From Siderastrea radians (lineage: Eukaryota; Cnidaria; Anthozoa; Scleractinia; Rhizangiidae): a stretch of DNA of 64,000 nucleotides. The notes under the pieces were generated by a model. That model did no database searches. It saw nothing but the letters and a program-made list of their open reading frames with translations, and was not told the origin of the DNA. The stretch spans positions 46,371,673 through 46,435,672 of the forward strand of contig OZ024895.1 of NCBI GenBank assembly GCA_964017195.1, given 5' to 3'. Position numbers and translations under genes: made by a program. This document shows, piece by piece, positions 54,790 through 64,000 of the stretch; positions within the stretch are counted from its first letter, which is position 1, and the number at the start of each line of letters is the position of its first letter.

Positions 54790-57537
54790 ATGGATGAAGA
54801 CAAACAAAATGGTTTCCAAGGAAACGACTTAGGTACATCATGTCTCTCATTGATCAGCTCTACTGGTGTAACATACGCAAAGGTATCAGAGCCTCATCCT
54901 GAAAACGAGGTTGGACAGGACAGCAACGACAACAACAACAACCATCAAACTCATCCTAGTGGTCAGTCTCACTGTGAGGAACAACGTCCTCTTAGAACTG
55001 AGATTACAGAGAAAGGATCTTCAGATCTTGTAGAGGCATCCATCCCAAACGTAGACTGCCATAAGTCCAAAGAACCTCATCGTGATGAGGAGGCAGGGCT
55101 TGAGGGTAATCCTTCTCTTAATACCGAGGCTCATTATGACAGAGGATGGGCATGGGTGGTCTGTGGTACAACGTTTTTGATGGAGTTTTTCGTGGGTGGC
55201 CTGATAACTAGCTCTGGAGTGATTTACGCTGCTTTAGTCGACGAATTTAATAAGTCAAGAGCAGAAACAGGTAACCGAACTCGATACCAGGGCATTCTCC
55301 TTCTTTTAATTGTAGTTCAACTCAGTTCTCAGTTCTTTTAATTTAGGTGTATGTTAATACACATGCAAAGATTCTTTTTCTTACTTCTTACATTGTCTTA
55401 TATTTACTGAGATATGTTTGCCATAAGGTTAGTGGTTGGTGTTTTTTTATCAAGTTACCATGGTAATGAGTGGGCGTGTTGCCCAATTAGTGAAGTCAAA
55501 TTATAACACTCAATAAGTTGTTGCTTCTGACCAAATTTGAGCTCATTTGGTACAATTCTCAAGAAATCACATTAGGTTTTCACTTTAAGGCAAAAAGGGT
55601 TCACCACCCCCTTAACTGAAAAACGAGGAAAAAACTGGGGAATGAATCTGGATTGGCCTCATTTTTGTTTTTTTTTTTTGTTTTTTGTTTTTTGTTTTCA
55701 AAAATAAGCTATTCACTCCATTCTATTTTCTTATTACGAAAAGCCCACACTGTACAGTTACCTTTTAAAGTGCATTTCTCACCTGTGAATCTACAATCTC
55801 TCCTTTACTTTGCAGCCTGGGTGAGTTCTCTTGCTGTATCCACATATTATCTGTTTTTCCCTCTCGGCGCCGTCATAAGCGAACGCTACGGATGCTGGGT
55901 GGTCGCCTTGCTTGGTACCCTTACCTGTTCTGTTGGCTTACTGAGCTCCTCCTTCGTCACCAGTCTTCCAATGTTGTACTTAACCTACAGCTTGGTATGG
56001 GGACTGGGTGCTTCTTTCGTGTACTTCGCTAATTTGTTGATACTGACCAAGTACTTCAAAGCGAGGCTAGCGTTCGCCAATGGGATCATGGCACTTGGTG
56101 GTGCTATTGGTGGAAGTGTTCTCAACCCGACCCTGCAGCAGCTGTTTATTCACCTCGGACTCGCCAACATGTTCCGTGTGCTCTCGGGGGCTTTTCTGCT
56201 TCTTTCCGGATTTGCACTGGTTTATCGGCCAAGGCGCAGCATTTGTCCGCAGAATAGTGACCTCACCAAGGTGCAAGGAGAGAAGAAGCGTTTATTTGAC
56301 TGGGAGATCTTGAAGAATAAAGCATTCGTCACGTGGATTGCAGTAATTTCAATCTTCATGTTGGGGTACATGGTCCCATTTGTGCATTTGGTGAGTTTCT
56401 GTTTATTTTTTCCATACTGAGTGGAGGTGTTCTCCATGGCTGTTTTACGGGAAACCAATGCTATCATATCTGACCAATCACAAGGATAGCAAACGTCACA
56501 GTGAACTAATAAGATCGCTAAGCAAAAGCATGCAACCAGGGCAAAGCGCTGGTCACCTGATCGGCTGAAAAAATCATTTGTTCTGATGAGCCAGTGTGCA
56601 TTTCACGTTTCACGAGCTTTTTGTGAGCCAGTTGCAGACCTCTTGAAAAGCAAAGTCGATAGAAATCGACGCGAGGACCACAACAGTACATCGAAAAACC
56701 TCTATACACCATAATAAAGTAAAGTCAAATCCAAATGGAATTAAACTTCAGATGTGATGGGTATATGGAATCCTGAATTCTGCCCCCGCCCCCTCATAAA
56801 AAAAAACTCGTCATGAGGCGAGAAACAACAACAAAAGATGCCTCCCATACTACTGTACGTGCAAACTAGTTTGGTTATTGAAAAAAATCTAACTGAGGTG
56901 GTTTAAATAAAAGACAATGATTGATCCTTGTTGTTTCAATCTGTTATTGTAGGTTCGCTTGGCTGAAGACATTGGAATCGACAAGACTCGTGCCTCCCTT
57001 CTTCTGACGTTCGTAACAGTTGGCTCGGCCTTTGGTCGGGTCATCTTCGGGCGCATCTCGGACATCCGACGCCTAAATCGTGTGTACATTGCTCAAATCG
57101 CTTTCCTGGTCGTGGGTTTAAGCAGTTTTATTGTGCCTTTGACGGAGTCGTATGCCATTTTGGCGACGAACGCGTTTATTTTTGGTTTGTTTGGAGGCTG
57201 TTACCTGATCATTAACCCTGTTATCGTGTGTGACATTCTTGGACCACAGCAAGTTTCGTATGGTTTAGGCGTCGCTTTCTTTGTAATTGCCATTCCACGT
57301 ACCTTAGGACCGTTGATCGCCGGCTGGATATATGATGGGCTCCAAAGCTACGCCATTGCTTTCTTCACCCTGGGCGGCACGACTTGCCTGTCCGCCATCT
57401 TGACAACGTTTGTTCCCATGTTGATTCGACGAAAAGGCGAATATGATGTTACTAATGAAACCATGCAACAAACTCAGATGAAACCTGCTGAGAATGTCAC
57501 GACAATAAAAACAATAACATTTGAAAAAGGCACATAG
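54790..57537 (+). CDS. SLC16/MCT-like 12-TM transporter, complete
   Basis: Exons 54790-55270, 55816-56390 and 56953-57537 join with GT-AG sites and matching phases (1, 0) into 546 residues. A hydrophilic acidic N-terminus of ~115 residues precedes TM1, which starts with the family signature DRGWAWVV (residues 117-124). The second signature lies before TM5 (YFKARLAFANGIMALGGAIG). Exon 3 supplies the C-terminal half of the bundle with GRVIFGRISDI in the TM8-9 loop. SLC16 proteins are plasma-membrane carriers, some moving lactate, pyruvate or ketone bodies with H+, others thyroid hormone or aromatic amino acids; the substrate here is not predictable. The N-terminus is longer than in MCT1-4. Unspliced exon 1 would stop at 55,341. 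The neighbouring receptor gene converges on it. Confidence 0.92.
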
Positions 57538-57774
57538 TAACACATGACCCAAACTGTAAGCGTTTCTATGTGATTTTGAATAATGCTTCGAAGTTTTCGA
57601 ATGTATTAGTCTGGAATTACTCAGGATTTCTACAATTGTTACAGATGTTTTATGTTAGGAAACCATTCCGAGGTATGAGTGGGTTAACTGAACTCTTAAA
57701 ACATGGCTCCCTGAAAGAGCACATTTTGAAATATGATTTATGATTGGTTTAGATATGATTTTATAATTTTTGAT

Positions 57775-57815
57775 TGATTGATGGATGGATGGATGGATGG
57801 ATGGATTGATTGATA
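57775..57815. repeat. (TGGA)n / (TTGA)n microsatellite
   Basis: Short tetranucleotide array GATTGATTGATGGATGGATG and on, in the 3' flank of the transporter. Confidence 0.85.
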
Positions 57816-58079
57816 GGAGAACAGTTTACACTATACCAAATCAATTTATTGAAATAGCACGTAAAGGACAAAAAAATGGACGCACCCCCGGCGTCGAAAG
57901 TTGTAAAGTCACAAAAAGATTCTAAAGATCATCCTTTATGTTTGACTTTCCTTTTCTTCCCAATGGGTCAAAAAAACCCGCTTGTTGATGAAGCGCCGCC
58001 TGCCGGACCTCTTAAACTTGGAAACATTGTGTAATGGTAGGCAGGATTTGGGTTGTGAAGTCTTCGACATTTCGTCTTA

Positions 58080-58465
58080 GCTAGTTTTCCTGCGGTAAGG
58101 ACCAAATCAACACAGGGAGACAGAGCATTTGCTCTGGCTGCGCTTCAGCTGTAGAACTCTCTTCCCAAGGAACTGCGTGACCTTGATTCTATTGACACTT
58201 TTAAAAGCCATCTTAAAACTTACCATTTCAAACTAGTCTATTTATTTTACCATATGGTGTTGTAGTATTGTATCTATATTAATTTCTTTTCAAATAAGAT
58301 TTACAAATATATTTGATCATCGATTATTAGGTATTGATAGTTAATAATACTGTTTGTTAATTTTATTGTAGGATTTAGATCAGTTTCCGCTTTATATTGA
58401 ATTGAGGATTTGATCATTACTGTTAATGCGGAAAAATGCGCGATATACGCTTACAATTATTATCA
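58080..58465 (+). mobile_element. LINE 3' fragment with in-frame stop
   Basis: Translation near 58,100-58,250 gives GDRAFALAALQL, a stop, then NSLPKELRDLDSIDTFKSHL and KTYHFKLVYLFY, the C-terminus of a LINE reverse-transcriptase ORF. The 3' tail GAAAAATGCGCGATATACGC ends near 58,465. It lies between two convergent genes. Confidence 0.75.
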
Positions 58466-58764
58466 CTGGTCTTTTTACCTCAAATGCTCGGATTACACTC
58501 GCGACTAAATATTGTTTAAATTGCGTATACTCGACAAAAAGTATAAAACATTGGAAAGTAAAATATTGGCCAGTGAAGAATATGTTCAGGAAGTTTCAAG
58601 ATTAAGTTAGTACCACGAGGGATGAACTTGAAAAAACTGGCCCAGTTTTTTCAAGTTTCAATCCATATCCATCCTAGTCATCCAAAGCGAGATGCTTTTA
58701 TTTATAGTTTTAGAAACTGAACAAAACCGGTTGGATTCCTACCATTTGCTCGATTTGAACTGCG

Positions 58765-58900
58765 GATGAAATATGACATGATGATGACCATCGCAGTAAT
58801 TTGGCAACTTATGCAGTTAAAAGAAAAAAACGAAAAAAATTCAGGTTTGAACGGAATTCAAGTCCCTGACCTCAATATCTGACACCATGACACCGGGAAG
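58765..58900. repeat. Decayed relative of the 53,272 palindrome
   Basis: CATCGCAGTAATTTGGCAAC, TTATGCAGTT, AGAAAAAAACGAAAAAAATT, CAGGTTTGAACGGAATTCAA and GTCCCTGACCT align with the left arm of the palindrome; no right arm is evident. Confidence 0.65.
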
Positions 58901-58936
58901 GGTTGTTATCGTGTCATCTAATTAAACAGTTGTCAA

Positions 58937-58940
58937 AAAG

Positions 58941-58976
<36 letters not shown>
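58937..58976. repeat. (GTT)n microsatellite
   Basis: Thirteen or so TTG units. Confidence 0.95.
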
Positions 58977-59244
58977 TAACTATCAAGAACTTTAAAGTGG
59001 CAGCGGTCCAGCGCACAGGACCGTATAGGTTATTATAACTGTATCTAAAATTTGTAGCAGAAATACCTGAGGTTGTACTAAAATAAGTGAAAAACTATTT
59101 CAAATCTTAATGTTCGAAAAATCCATTTTTATGTCAAACCTTTTTGCCAAAATTTCGAGCACAACTTCTGACGCGCTAATGAACTTTTCCCCTGGAGGAA
59201 GGTCCTCTCTTGTATAAGCTATATTGGTATCTGCCACCCTAAGG

Positions 59245-59430
59245 GGTATTATGATTTCGTACCCATTTTGGTCTGGACATGGGTATGGATTTTGACCATT
59301 TTGGACTAAAAGTCTGGTATGGATATGGGGGTATGGATTAGTAAGTCTGATATGGGTATGACTAAAAATTAGTATGGAGATTAGTCTGAAAACCGGTATT
59401 AAAAATTACATATTTTGGTCTGAAAAAGGC
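59245..59430. repeat. GGTATGGATT-motif array
   Basis: GGTATGGATTTTGACC, GGTATGGATATGGG, GGTATGGATTAGTAAG, GGGTATGACTAAAAAT and AGTATGGAGATTAG recur between TTTTGGTCTG words, every ~25-40 bp; resembles the interior arrays of the foldback elements but no inverted ends were found. Confidence 0.6.
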
Positions 59431-59630
59431 AAGGTTTGGAGAACCGGGCGGTACAACCCCTCCAAACACTCCAAAGAGTACCCCACTCGAAACTTTTATG
59501 CCCCTAAATACTTTTGATCAAGGAAATTCCGCACATACAGGGCCGGACATTACCATTCACTATCAGGACCATATTGGTGAGGTTGGAAAGTTTCTGACAA
59601 CATTTCTTCATTTAGCCAGGAAGTAAAAAC

Positions 59631-60302
59631 TTAAAGGTCTGCGAAGGAGTAAACTACGAAATAGATCGACAGGAATAACGTGTACGCCACAGGAAACAAC
59701 TTTCTGCAGTGTTTATCAACTACACATGGCTCCCGCTGACGGCTTGAGTCTCGGAAAGCTTGTTTTGGAAACTTTGTGTGGTCAGAACTTTGCTTCCGGG
59801 ACAACCAAGATGCCAAAAAGCTCGAAGAAAGATTTTGATTTTCATCATGATGATCTTTTTGCTAAAAAATAAAAGAGTTATGTAGAGAGGATTAGAAAAT
59901 ATAGCAAAACCATAACAAGTACCTTACCATTAACTGCTCTATAACTGTTCACCCGTGTCAGCCTGTAACGGATCGTAGGTTCTCTTGCTCTAAGACAGTT
60001 ATGCATATCTGTCAGCCACCAGCAAACTACGTCTCTACCAAACAGTTTTGGTGAGTTGAGAGACACTTTGACAATAGCTCGTAAGATTAATACCTAAGAA
60101 AACAACAAGGGAACAACGTGCAAGGCTTTGCACCCTTTAAACCCAACAATCCATAATTTTCTACTTGGTTATCATTTCCTTTATTCTCATGACTATTATG
60201 TTTGATTAAGCAGCGTTATTTTAAGGAGAATTTAGATGCTGGTCACTCCTAGGGGGTTAAAGAGTTAATCCCTTTCGATGTCATATCCAACATAATAATC
60301 AA

Positions 60303-60338
<36 letters not shown>

Positions 60339-62654
60339 GATGATGATGATAATAATTATAATAATAATAATATTTAATAGTTATATTGCGCATTTTCTAT
60401 AAGAATAATCAAATGCGCATTACAGACATTACAGTCATTACAGTAAATACAAAAATAAAAACCTATTTACAATGACTATAGCATCAAAAACGAAAACTAC
60501 GCTAAAACTAATTACAATTGGCAAAATAAAAGTAATTTGCAGAAAAACTATATAAAAACCAAAATAAAACCTAATTATACTAACAAAATGCCTTGCTGAA
60601 TAAAAATGTCTTAAGTTTCTGTTTTTCTACTACATGCAGAGTAGTGAGTCGATGTGAAGAGAAAAGGACCACTGATCTACGAAGGGCCCACGTAAAGGTA
60701 AGGCCCAAGTAAAAATGAAATATTTATTCCTGTTAAATTAGGTAAACAGACCTACCTGAATTTCCTCTTGCGTAGGTTCAAAGACTCGATGTAACGTGCC
60801 GCTGCAATTTATTTCCCCATCATTGTACTCCTTAGTCATCACAGGTGGGCTCACTCTTGAGTGAAACAGTTTCTGCTTTGAAGCTTCTGTCCTTGTCGAA
60901 GGCACATTCGAAAATGTACATATGACGGCGTATTCAACCAGAGCGGCAAATACAAATAAAAAACTGCCCAATAAGAACACATCAATCGCTTTCACGTGAC
61001 CAACTCTCGGCAACGAGGCCTGGATGCCAAATATAAGAGTTGTTATAGCGAGAACTGTCGTGATTCCGAGTGACACCCGAGCGGGAACCGATCTTTCGTC
61101 GATCCAGAAACTAACCCAGCTAAGAGCTACAATCAGCATGGTGGGAATAAATTCTTGAAGAAGATAAAAACCAAGTTGTCTTTTGAAATGGAAAATTGCT
61201 ACCAAGGACGTAAAGGTACCTGAGAAGAAAAAATTGTTACCGCTAACGTTATTGAGAGGAAAAAACGCCCATCGTTTTGTAGCCGTCAAAGCGATTAAAT
61301 ACGCATAAAAATAATAATTTTACTATTACTGTAAATGGTTTGAACCAAGGAGTCATATCATAATTTGGTAAATTGTGATCGTCCAGGTGAGTGTAGTCCT
61401 AAGAAGGACTTTTTGAGGTGACATTGACTGACGTTTCGACAACCTGAGCGGAAGTCATCATCAGAGTCAAGTGAACTGTGATTCGTCAGTAGATGTTTTA
61501 AGTCTCTGGTCGTTGTCCTGATTGGTCGACGATCTCGTATTGTTATTGGTCGTCTGTCAGTTAAGCCGTGATCTTATTGGCTGTGAAGACTGTTAAACGT
61601 GACTGGTGCGTTTCGATCCGTCTTTTGCTAGTCAAATGTCCGTTGGTCTATTGTTAGTCAAATGAGTCGGTTTGTCTATTGCTTTTGTCTGTCTTGTTGT
61701 TGTCGGCAATCAGTCGTTTGTAAGGTGCAGGTAGCTGTTGGCAACGGTGCAGTGGTGTTTGTTCTAAGTTAGTAAACCAGCTTTCCAGAGTGATTCGTTG
61801 ATAGTGGTCCGTACTGTAGGTAACGTAGCTACAGTACGGACGACTATGCACTGTGCCAGTCAGTAAGCTCGCAAGATATGATTTTTTTTTGGTCCTAAAA
61901 TGAGTGAGTTGTTTATTCCAGAAATTCAGGGTGCAGGAATTTACGGCCTTTTCTGAAATAGCTACAATTTTGCGCATTCTTACGACATGGCTATAGCGTT
62001 CCATTAAAACACCGCACTTCAAAAACGAAAAAGAAAACAATGAGCAAAACCAAACAGCAAGAATTTAGTATCATAAAATTGGTCTCGAGTGTATAGGCCG
62101 TACAGGGTAGCGTTTATACTGTTACAATCATTGTACGATTTTTCTCAGGTAGAAAGGTTGAAAGTTAACAGCTCACGTTCTACACGTTGTAAAAAGGCGA
62201 ATCCTTTAAACTTTCACTTAGTGGTACTGATTTGTTTTAGCTTCTTGTTTTGCTTTACTCTTTACATTAGACGTACACGGTGGCCAGACTTGTTACATCA
62301 CCCATCAGTTCATTCGAAAATTCTCAGGGGGATTGAAAACAAATTACACGAAACACTTATACTTAAAACGCAAAACTTATTTTATTTAAAACTTTATTAT
62401 TTATTAAACAGGTCGTTTGAATTACGTATTTACATATTTTGTACTAACAAATATCACATAGCAAACGAACTTTTGACCACTGTGTGCCTTGTTACTACTT
62501 TGTGAATCCACTGAATTACCTGTACTGTACTCATTACGGTTAGAGTCTTGGTCCCAGGCCACCAGAGTATACTGAGGGATCTGCAATTGTTCGTCTACAC
62601 GGAGTGCGGCTGGATCCAACCAGGAGTAGAAAACGTCTGCATCTGTGTATGAAT
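59631..62654 (-). CDS. Cys-loop ligand-gated ion channel, C-terminal four exons (5' partial)
   Basis: Exons 62654-62520, 61219-60756, 60093-59923 and 59792-59631 (stop 59,633-59,631) join in phase with GT-AG sites, giving 309 residues. Exon a holds the end of the ligand-binding domain (FYSWLDPAALRVDEQLQIPQ). Exon b begins with the pre-M1 strand (FHFKRQLGFYLLQEFIP) and holds M1, M2 (VPARVSLGITTVLAITTL), the M2-M3 loop (ASLPRVGHVKAID) and M3. The Pro-Ala-Arg at the inner mouth of M2 is typical of anion-selective GABA-A/glycine-type subunits. Exon c is intracellular loop with many basic residues; exon d has M4 (VDKHCRKLFPVAYTLFLSIY) and a short tail. The Cys-loop and signal peptide exons must lie right of 62,654, probably outside the window beyond the 29-bp minisatellite. 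The ligand cannot be told from this half. Expected at the plasma membrane as a pentamer. Confidence 0.9.
60300..60425. repeat. (AAT)n microsatellite and adjoining retroelement-tail-like sequence
   Basis: About a dozen AAT units, then TATATTGCGCATTTTCTATA and AATCAAATGCGCATTACA, which resemble the GCGC-containing 3' ends of LINEs, in the receptor intron between exons b and c. Confidence 0.6.
61390..61900. repeat. Likely dispersed repeat in receptor intron
   Basis: TGACGTTTCGACAACCTGAG with GTCATCATCAGAGTCAAGTG is a pattern I associate with invertebrate dispersed elements; family not determined. Short palindrome GTCCGTACTGTAG/CTACAGTACGGAC at 61,809-61,841. Confidence 0.4.
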
Positions 62655-63125
62655 CTAAAACAAATACCACACTGTAAACGTTGTTGATGGAAAGTTTGCT
62701 AAAACCTACACCCTCTTTGAGTCTGTTTTTGGCATAGTCTACTCAGTTTTTTTTAATGTTTGGCGACGTGTTTCGCGCGTTGGCTAAAGAAGTTGAATTG
62801 TGGCAAGTCAAGCTAAGGCCTGTAGTTAGGACAAAAGCCATACAAAGTGTTTTTATCAATAGAAAACACTCCACCAGGAACCGTGCAATAGCGGATCATG
62901 GTTTTCTCCTCCCGCTTTGTGATTAAAAAAGAGTCTTGTTCTACTGTAAGAATGTAACTGACGGCAAAACCTTAGCTTAATCGTCTTAAATGTGACCCAG
63001 TGGGGATTCCAAGATTGGAAAAGGAGTAAGAGATTAAATAGGAATTCGCCTTTTTGAAGTTACTGCCGTAGTGTGTATGCTTTAGACCATAACGTATCCA
63101 CCACAACCCGTTTCCAGAGGCCCTT
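62655..63125. other. No exon recognised upstream of the receptor fragment
   Basis: Searched on the minus strand for the Cys-loop (C-x13-C with FPxD) without success; AT-rich intron-like sequence. Confidence 0.4.
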
Positions 63126-64000
63126 CCTCCACTGGAAAGAGACAGGCAGGAGAGAGGTCTCTGGAGAGCAACAGGTGAAAGAGAAGGCTCTGGAGAGAAC
63201 AGGCAGGAGAGAGGGCTCTGGAGAGCAAAAGGCAGGAGAAAAGGCTCTGGAGAGCAACAGGCAGGAGAGAAGGCTCCGGAGAGCAACAGACAGGAGAGAG
63301 GGCTCTGGACTGAAACAGACAACATAGAGGGCTCTGGAGAGCAGCAAGCAGGAGACGAAGGCTCTGGAGAGAACAGGCAGGAGAGAAGGCTCCGGAGATC
63401 AACAGGCAGGAGAGAGGGCTCTGGAGAGCAACAGGCAGGAGAGAGGGCTCTGGAGAGCAACAGGCAGGAGAGAAGGCTCTGGAGAGGAGCAAGCAGGAGA
63501 GAAGGCTTTGGAGAGCAACAAGCAGGAGAGAAGACTCTGGAGAGGAGCAAGCAGGAAAGAAGGCTTTGGAGAGCAACAAGCAGGAGAGAAGACTCTGGAG
63601 AGCAACAGGCAGGAGAGAGGGCTCCGGAGAGCAACAGACAGGAGAGAGGGCTCTGGACTGAAACAGACAACATAGAGGGCTCTGGAGAGCAGCAAGCAGG
63701 AGACGAAGGCTCTGGAGAGAACAGGCACGAGAGAAGGCTCCGGAGAGCAACAGGCAGGAGAGAGGGCTCTGGAGAGCAACAGGCAAGAGAGAGGGCTCTG
63801 GAGAGCAACAGGCAGGAGAGAAGGCTCTGGAGAGCAACAGGCAGGAGAGAAGGCTCTGGAGAGCAACAGGCAGGAGAGAGGGCTCTGGAGAGCAACAGGC
63901 AGGAGAGAGGGCTCTGGAGAGCAACAGGCAAGAGAGAAGGCTCTGGAGAGCAAGAGGCAGGAGAGAAGGCTCTGGAGAGCAACAGGCAGGAGAGAAGGCT
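63126..64000. repeat. 29-bp minisatellite, ~30 copies, continuing past the window
   Basis: The unit is GGAGAGCAACAGGCAGGAGA followed by GAAGGCTCT, with variants (GAGCAAGCAGG, CTGAAACAGACAACATAGAG). Larger blocks recur: about 63,220-63,480 resembles 63,600-63,860. Since 29 is not a multiple of 3, each frame cycles through all three readings, and no reading contains a stop on the minus strand, producing a 336-codon open frame that I do not call a gene. Confidence 0.95.

Noticed and set aside
62972..63982. 336-codon minus-strand ORF
   Set aside because: It is a read-through of a 29-bp minisatellite in all three phases, plus unrelated flanking sequence.

Overview
The window is eukaryotic and most likely comes from an anthozoan cnidarian, perhaps a stony coral. 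This is inferred from short exons with GT-AG introns, animal-type genes for signalling, secretion, transport and neurotransmitter-receptor functions, a tyrosine-recombinase (DIRS-order) retrotransposon, tRNA-derived SINEs with a conserved central region, and many short inverted-repeat elements. No bacterial operon, rRNA gene or CRISPR array was seen.

Four host genes can be read. (1) 3,569-22,628, minus strand: the first 17 coding exons (525 codons) of a RASA2/RASA3-type Ras GTPase-activating protein (two C2 domains plus most of the RasGAP domain). Its PH/Btk end is not in the window. (2) 24,907-26,840, minus: a complete three-exon gene for a secreted 300-residue PAN/apple-EGF-discoidin (F5/8C) protein. 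(3) 54,790-57,537, plus: a complete three-exon SLC16-type (monocarboxylate-transporter-like) 12-TM carrier of 546 residues. (4) 59,631-62,654, minus: the last four exons of a Cys-loop ligand-gated channel with an anion-channel-type M2. Genes 3 and 4 converge. The genes show no evident shared pathway.

The rest is dominated by repeats. 1-2,641 is the 3' part of a DIRS-order element with a B1-A2-B2 split direct-repeat end. Introns of the RasGAP gene hold a 7.6-kb MITE, a 1.54-kb foldback element that itself carries a 62-bp hairpin insertion, a 0.44-kb foldback, a hAT-type MITE with an 8-bp target duplication, and a roughly 4.4-kb inverted-repeat element containing a 129-bp satellite. 28.5-31.3 kb holds short-motif arrays and a broken ORF of unknown family. 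32.5-40.8 kb is bracketed by a 180-bp direct repeat and contains about 55 copies of a 57-bp satellite. 42.4-50.5 kb is a set of diverged duplicated segments later hit by a SINE, two foldback elements and a LINE. A palindrome built from tRNA-like arms lies at 53.3 kb. A 29-bp minisatellite fills 63.1-64.0 kb and runs off the window.

The most distinctive signal is a recurring architecture. At least six unrelated-looking small elements each combine terminal inverted repeats with an interior array of one short, often G/C-run-rich motif. All gene calls are by manual reading of protein and splice signals; no database search was run.
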